Made by a program: the position numbers and the translations under genes. This document shows positions 6,789 to 9,638 of a stretch of DNA of 9,638 nt, piece by piece. Source of the DNA: Puniceicoccales bacterium (GTDB taxonomy: Bacteria > Verrucomicrobiota > Verrucomicrobiia > Opitutales > JAIRKQ01); NCBI GenBank assembly GCA_031273725.1, contig JAISRG010000021.1:1-9638 (forward strand), written 5' to 3'. The notes beneath the pieces were generated by a model. That model worked only from the letters and a program-made list of their open reading frames with translations. It searched no databases and was not told where the DNA came from. The number at the start of each line of letters is the position of its first letter. Position 1 is the stretch's first letter.

Positions 6789-7820
6789 ATGATAGGACAA
6801 GCATTGTTATCCAGTTATGATATTCTGTTGGTTGATCTATACGGGGTTATTTGGAGCGGGGTCCACCTATTTCCGGCGGCTCTTGATGCGCTAGCCAAAT
6901 TAATGGCACGGGACAAAAAGATTGTCATACTATCAAACATGTCCCTCGTTTCAAAAATGGTAACGAAGGAATTTGAGAGCAAGGGACTTTTGGCAGGGAT
7001 GCATTTTACAGATTTCGTCACTTCCGGGAATGCATTCCACGATATTTTGGTAAATCACAAATTACGCCTCAAAACGGTTAAAAATCCGAAAAAGTATTTT
7101 GTCTATGGAACGGAAAATAATGCCGCTTTTTCAGGAACTGACTTTGAAAAAACATCCAATTTGGACGAAGCCGATTTTGTCTACATATCCCTTGTGCAAT
7201 TTTCGGATGATGAATATGATAAAATGCCAGATGCAATGAAAAAACATTTATATGTTGCCCATGTTAATGACAATGGCAGGCTTTGGGAATCCACGGCGGT
7301 GGAACCTTTTGTTCCCGCCCTGAAATGTTTTCTGGACAAGGGAAAGCCGGTTGTCATCGCCAATCCAGATAAGATTGCGCTGTGTGCCGTTTTGGAAAAC
7401 CCAGATTCCGAAGAGTATGTGCCGAAGCCAATGGTGAAGCAGGGCCTTTTGGCAAAAACATATGAAAACATGGGAGGAGAAGTATTTGCAATCGGCAAAC
7501 CATATCCACAAATTTATCGCCATGCCCTGGAAAATTTGGCAGCGACCATGGGAATTTCTCTGGAAGATATTTGTAAAAAACATATTGCCATGGTGGGAGA
7601 TTCCCTAGAAACCGATATTTGGGGAGCTAAAAATGCCAGTGATGACCTGGGGTGTTCCATCGACAGTATCCTTGTTTTATCCGGTATTTCAGCGAGAGAC
7701 ATCACCAAAGCCCACGGAGAAGTTTCCTCCGAGACAATGGGAGAATTTTTTTCCAAGGAAAAACTTACGCCAACCCACGTGATGTCTGCCCTCGACACAC
7801 AGGCTAATGTTTACTTTTAA
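6789..7820 (+). CDS. HAD-superfamily class IIA hydrolase-like protein (TIGR01459-like)
   Basis: This is a predicted cytoplasmic phosphatase-like protein of 343 residues; the substrate is unknown. Motif I is DILLVDLYGVIW with nucleophile D16. The usual second acidic residue of DxD is Tyr18, recalling the DVWGV form of the TIGR01459 subgroup. Motif II is IVILSN (S49), the motif III lysine lies in GKPYPQIYRHAL (K237), and motif IV is MVGDSLETDIWGA (D271, D276). The IIA cap lies between motifs II and III (about 60-230). I chose the ATG at 6789, which is 56 bases after nrdD. An in-frame TTG at 6753 would add 12 residues. No Shine-Dalgarno is evident for either, so the start is uncertain. It follows nrdD on the same strand and may be cotranscribed. 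A metabolic link to nucleotides would be inference only. Confidence 0.8.
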   Translation: MIGQALLSSYDILLVDLYGVIWSGVHLFPAALDALAKLMARDKKIVILSNMSLVSKMVTKEFESKGLLAGMHFTDFVTSGNAFHDILVNHKLRLKTVKNPKKYFVYGTENNAAFSGTDFEKTSNLDEADFVYISLVQFSDDEYDKMPDAMKKHLYVAHVNDNGRLWESTAVEPFVPALKCFLDKGKPVVIANPDKIALCAVLENPDSEEYVPKPMVKQGLLAKTYENMGGEVFAIGKPYPQIYRHALENLAATMGISLEDICKKHIAMVGDSLETDIWGAKNASDDLGCSIDSILVLSGISARDITKAHGEVSSETMGEFFSKEKLTPTHVMSALDTQANVYF

Positions 7821-7867
7821 GGTCTTTGTATTTTGTCACATTGTGTTAAATTAATGTTGGCCCACCT

Positions 7868-7898
7868 GCGATGTTATATCGCCAATTCCTGCGATCGC
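7868..7898. terminator. Weak hairpin/palindrome cluster between convergent genes
   Basis: GCGAT (7868-7872) pairs with ATCGC (7878-7882) across a 5-base loop, and the 8-bp palindrome GCGATCGC follows at 7891-7898. The cluster sits between the end of the HAD gene and the end of the convergent minus-strand gene, where a bidirectional terminator would be expected. The stem is short and neither side has a T-run, so termination is only a guess. Confidence 0.25.
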
Positions 7899-7900
7899 CT

Positions 7901-8404
7901 TTATTGCCACATATAACTTTGTTTCGAACAAAGAATTTTGTCATTTTTGTCGACGAGTTCCACCTTCCACGCTTTTAGATTCGTGATATCTATCGGCGTT
8001 GATGTTATGCCACAGTAGATTTCTGTCACGAAAGCGTGCCTATTATCGTCGGGAACCCTGCACTTGAACGAGAGTATGCCTTCCCTCAAAGACGTTATGA
8101 CGTAAATTTTAACAAATGTTTCCCTGGGAAGTTTTGTAATGAATTTATTTAACCCAACTATGAAATAGGTACCTGTCCTAGTACTCTCATCATCCCGCGC
8201 TATGCAGCGAAAATATTGATGTTCCTTCTTGTCGCCGAAATATTCCCCTATTGTTTTGAATGCACCATCGTCAAATTGGCGAACTGAAACATTTTTAATA
8301 ATGATATCATGCTTCTTCGTGCCTCATATAATCGGAGCACAATTGATATCCGTTGTGATCAAAAGTAAACACACGAATATGACAAAGATTCGAACAATCA
8401 CCAT
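7901..8404 (-). pseudogene. Small secreted protein gene interrupted by an in-frame TGA
   Basis: From the ATG at 8404 to the TAA at 7901 there is one frame of 168 codons. It is open except for a TGA at 8326-8324 (codon 27). The first 26 codons encode a signal peptide: start MVIVRIFVIFVCLLLITT, likely cleavage after NCA. After the TGA come 140 residues with alternating hydrophobic and charged positions, four cysteines, and the segments EYFGDKKEHQYFRCIAR, RTGTYFIVGL and AWKVELVDKNDKIL near the end, finishing SYMWQ. This suggests a beta-rich periplasmic or secreted protein. I do not recognise the family. The first start codon after the TGA is a TTG at 8089 that would yield only 62 residues, so the gene is truncated unless the TGA is read through. 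The start is 48 bases from the divergent dus start. Confidence 0.7.
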
Positions 8405-8452
8405 GTGGTGCACATCAATTTGAATCAATGGCTCATTTCAAGATTATTATGT

Positions 8453-9289
8453 ATGCGAGGGAATAAACGCGAAAGCGAATTTTTTACAAGTTTGGCACCA
8501 ATGAAAGCTGTAACCACACGCCATTTTACGGACACACTGTGTGATTGTGGAGAGCCCGATGAATATATTTCTGAGTTTTTACGAGTGCACCCAACGGCAA
8601 TTGCGACGAACGACATAATAGATTTGATCGAAAACAGGAAAAGTGTTGCAGATTTGAACATACAATTGCTGGGAAAGGAATTCGAACATTTTCTCAGAAT
8701 AGCCAAAGAGTTGCAATGTTATAAAATCAAATCGATTAACTTGAATTGTGGATGCCCAATGCCAAAAATCAGCAGAAAAGGTGTGGGAGGGACTTTACTC
8801 ACGGAATTGAATATCATGGATGACATTATTTCAACCTTATCCAATAAAATCGACATTCCAATTTCCGTAAAAGCCCGCATTGGCTACAAGGATCCCAAGG
8901 AATTTGATATCATTCTGGATCACGTAATGAAACACAGGCTGTCTGCAGTATACGTACATGCACGGATCGTAAAGGGGATGTATGACGAACCCGCTAATTT
9001 TGAATATGTAAAAATTAGCAAGGCTGCCCTGCATTGTCACGTAATTGCCAACGGTGACGTCACAAGAGCCCAGGAAGCCGTAAATACTATCGAAGAAACC
9101 AATACTGACGGTGTAATGATTGGACGGGCAGTAATATCTAACCCCTGGATATTTCGTCAAATTAACGAATTAGCCAACAAGGCCAAAGTTTTTATTCCGG
9201 CTGGAGAAGACTATTTGGGTTTCATCGAAAAATTACAAAACGTTTCCGAAGAATTTGGACTTACAGATTTTCAAAAACCTCGTCGATGA
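8453..9289 (+). CDS. dus: tRNA-dihydrouridine synthase, truncated by an in-frame TGA
   Basis: This flavoenzyme reduces specific uridines in tRNA to dihydrouridine. In the 278-residue product, SLAPMKAVTTRHF (13-25) is the FMN-binding start of the barrel. NLNCGCPMPKISRKGVG (97-113) holds the catalytic Cys101. SVKARIG contains K140, YVHAR contains H169, and VIANGDV (197-203) with GVMIGRAVISNPWIF (220-234) are the phosphate-binding loops. The ATG at 8453 is preferred to the GTG at 8405 because the barrel motif normally starts within about 15 residues. There is no clear Shine-Dalgarno. The barrel is complete, but the C-terminal helical tRNA-binding domain stops early. The same frame continues past the TGA to 9430 (separate entry), which would restore about 325 residues, the normal family length. 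Without that part, tRNA binding is probably impaired. Confidence 0.85.
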   Translation: MRGNKRESEFFTSLAPMKAVTTRHFTDTLCDCGEPDEYISEFLRVHPTAIATNDIIDLIENRKSVADLNIQLLGKEFEHFLRIAKELQCYKIKSINLNCGCPMPKISRKGVGGTLLTELNIMDDIISTLSNKIDIPISVKARIGYKDPKEFDIILDHVMKHRLSAVYVHARIVKGMYDEPANFEYVKISKAALHCHVIANGDVTRAQEAVNTIEETNTDGVMIGRAVISNPWIFRQINELANKAKVFIPAGEDYLGFIEKLQNVSEEFGLTDFQKPRR

Positions 9290-9430
9290 AAAAAATATGC
9301 AATTCTAATTGCTGAATTTGTAGATCCTTTGGGAAGCTTTCCATATTGCATTCATCGAGCTATGACACTGCAAGACCTGACAGACATGTGCAAAAACTTT
9401 TGTATGAAAAAGCATGAAATCATCGCATAA
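9290..9430 (+). pseudogene. In-frame continuation of dus after the TGA (severed C-terminal domain)
   Basis: Directly after the TGA at 9287-9289 the same frame stays open for 46 codons to a TAA at 9428-9430. It starts KKYAILIAEFVDPLGSF and continues with RAMTLQDLTDMCKNF. This looks like the last helices of a Dus C-terminal domain, and the total length (about 325 residues) then fits the family. There is no shift of frame, so a single base substitution (for example CGA or TGG to TGA) explains it. The TAA lies 7 bases from the stop of the convergent gene, as expected of an original gene boundary. Confidence 0.65.
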
Positions 9431-9437
9431 AAAACTC

Positions 9438-9638
9438 TCATTTTAGTTCTGTTTCTGGCAAAATTTGTCTTACCTTTGCAGTAATATCTTGGGCCAATTC
9501 ATACAATGCAAGCTCCATGGTGTCTACTATGTCTACTATGTCTACTATGTCTACTATGTCTACTATGTCTACTATGTCTACTATGTCTACTATGTCTACT
9601 ATGTCTACTATGTCTACTATGTCTACTATGTCTACTAT
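9438..9638 (-). CDS. C-terminus of an unidentified protein with an (Ile-Val-Asp)n tract (runs off right edge)
   Basis: A minus-strand frame enters from the right edge and ends at the TGA at 9440-9438. It has at least 39 residues of perfect IVD repeats followed by a 27-residue tail, TMELALYELAQD then ITAKVRQILPETELK. The tail reads as a normal amphipathic helix. The frame is convergent with dus. The repeat unit is 9 bp, so copy changes would not break the frame. I cannot identify the protein, and an alternative is a non-coding minisatellite next to a 26-codon ORF starting at the ATG at 9518. Confidence 0.45.
   Translation of the reverse strand: MVDIVDIVDIVDIVDIVDIVDIVDIVDIVDIVDIVDIVDTMELALYELAQDITAKVRQILPETELK
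9522..9638. repeat. Perfect 9-bp tandem repeat (GTCTACTAT), at least 13 copies
   Basis: Thirteen consecutive identical copies of GTCTACTAT fill 9522-9638 with no substitution, and the array continues past the window. Such uniformity indicates recent slippage expansion, or possibly an assembly end caused by the repeat. On the minus strand one frame reads (IVD)n. On the plus strand the three frames read VYY, STM or LLC, all without stops. Confidence 0.97.

Noticed and set aside
7891..7898. GCGATCGC as a highly iterated palindrome (HIP1)
   Set aside because: Only one copy stands out to me in the window, and nothing else suggests a cyanobacterium; chance occurrence.
8324..8326. TGA as a selenocysteine codon in the secreted protein
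   Set aside because: The site follows directly on a signal peptide with no redox motif (no UxxC or CxxU), and I see no obvious SECIS-like hairpin immediately downstream. Nonsense mutation is simpler.
8229..8423. Plus-strand frame of 64 codons
   Set aside because: It lies opposite the secreted-protein gene, which has a signal peptide and a much longer continuous frame in the other direction.
9522..9638. CRISPR array
   Set aside because: The 9-bp units are directly contiguous without spacers; it is a minisatellite.

Overview
The window looks like part of a Gram-negative, host-associated or otherwise genome-eroding bacterium. The AT-rich DNA carries a lipoprotein-sorting ABC transporter (LolC/LolD), a SpoIID-type peptidoglycan enzyme in what need not be a spore former, an oxygen-sensitive class III ribonucleotide reductase, decayed transposase scraps and several interrupted genes. 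The style of HisRS, SpoIID and the small secreted protein suggests the PVC/Verrucomicrobia (Opitutae-like) area, but that is inference from family resemblance and not strong.

Layout. The minus strand is read leftward from about 4193: spoIID (2532-4193), a LolC/E-type permease (1237-2469), then lolD (456-1244) overlapping it by 8 bases. lolD runs into transposase debris at 238-504, where a scrap of an IS5-family C-terminus is joined to a scrap of an IS630-family C-terminus. Beyond the debris is the 5' end of a minus-strand hisS, cut by the left window edge. At 4194-4608 lies a non-coding divergent region. Its right half holds a promoter and two mirrored 12-bp palindromes 32 bp apart that match the NrdR operator, placing nrdD (4609-6732, plus) under NrdR control. 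A class IIA HAD phosphatase-like gene (6789-7820, plus) follows nrdD.

The right third is the most unusual part. On the minus strand, 7901-8404 is one continuous frame for a small secreted protein, interrupted only by a TGA at codon 27, just after the signal peptide. On the plus strand, dus (from 8453) stops at a TGA at 9287-9289, but the same frame continues for 46 more codons with what looks like the missing C-terminal domain and ends at a TAA at 9428-9430. Two neighbouring genes with one in-frame TGA each suggest ongoing decay, or possibly readthrough. TGA appears to be a true stop elsewhere (lolC), which argues against full codon reassignment. Finally, a minus-strand frame enters from the right edge. 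It ends at 9438, only 7 bases from the dus extension, and carries at least 13 perfect 9-bp repeats that encode (Ile-Val-Asp)n in frame.

The genes do not form one pathway. They fall into envelope functions (lipoprotein export, peptidoglycan turnover, a secreted protein), anaerobic deoxynucleotide synthesis under NrdR, and translation/tRNA functions (hisS, dus).
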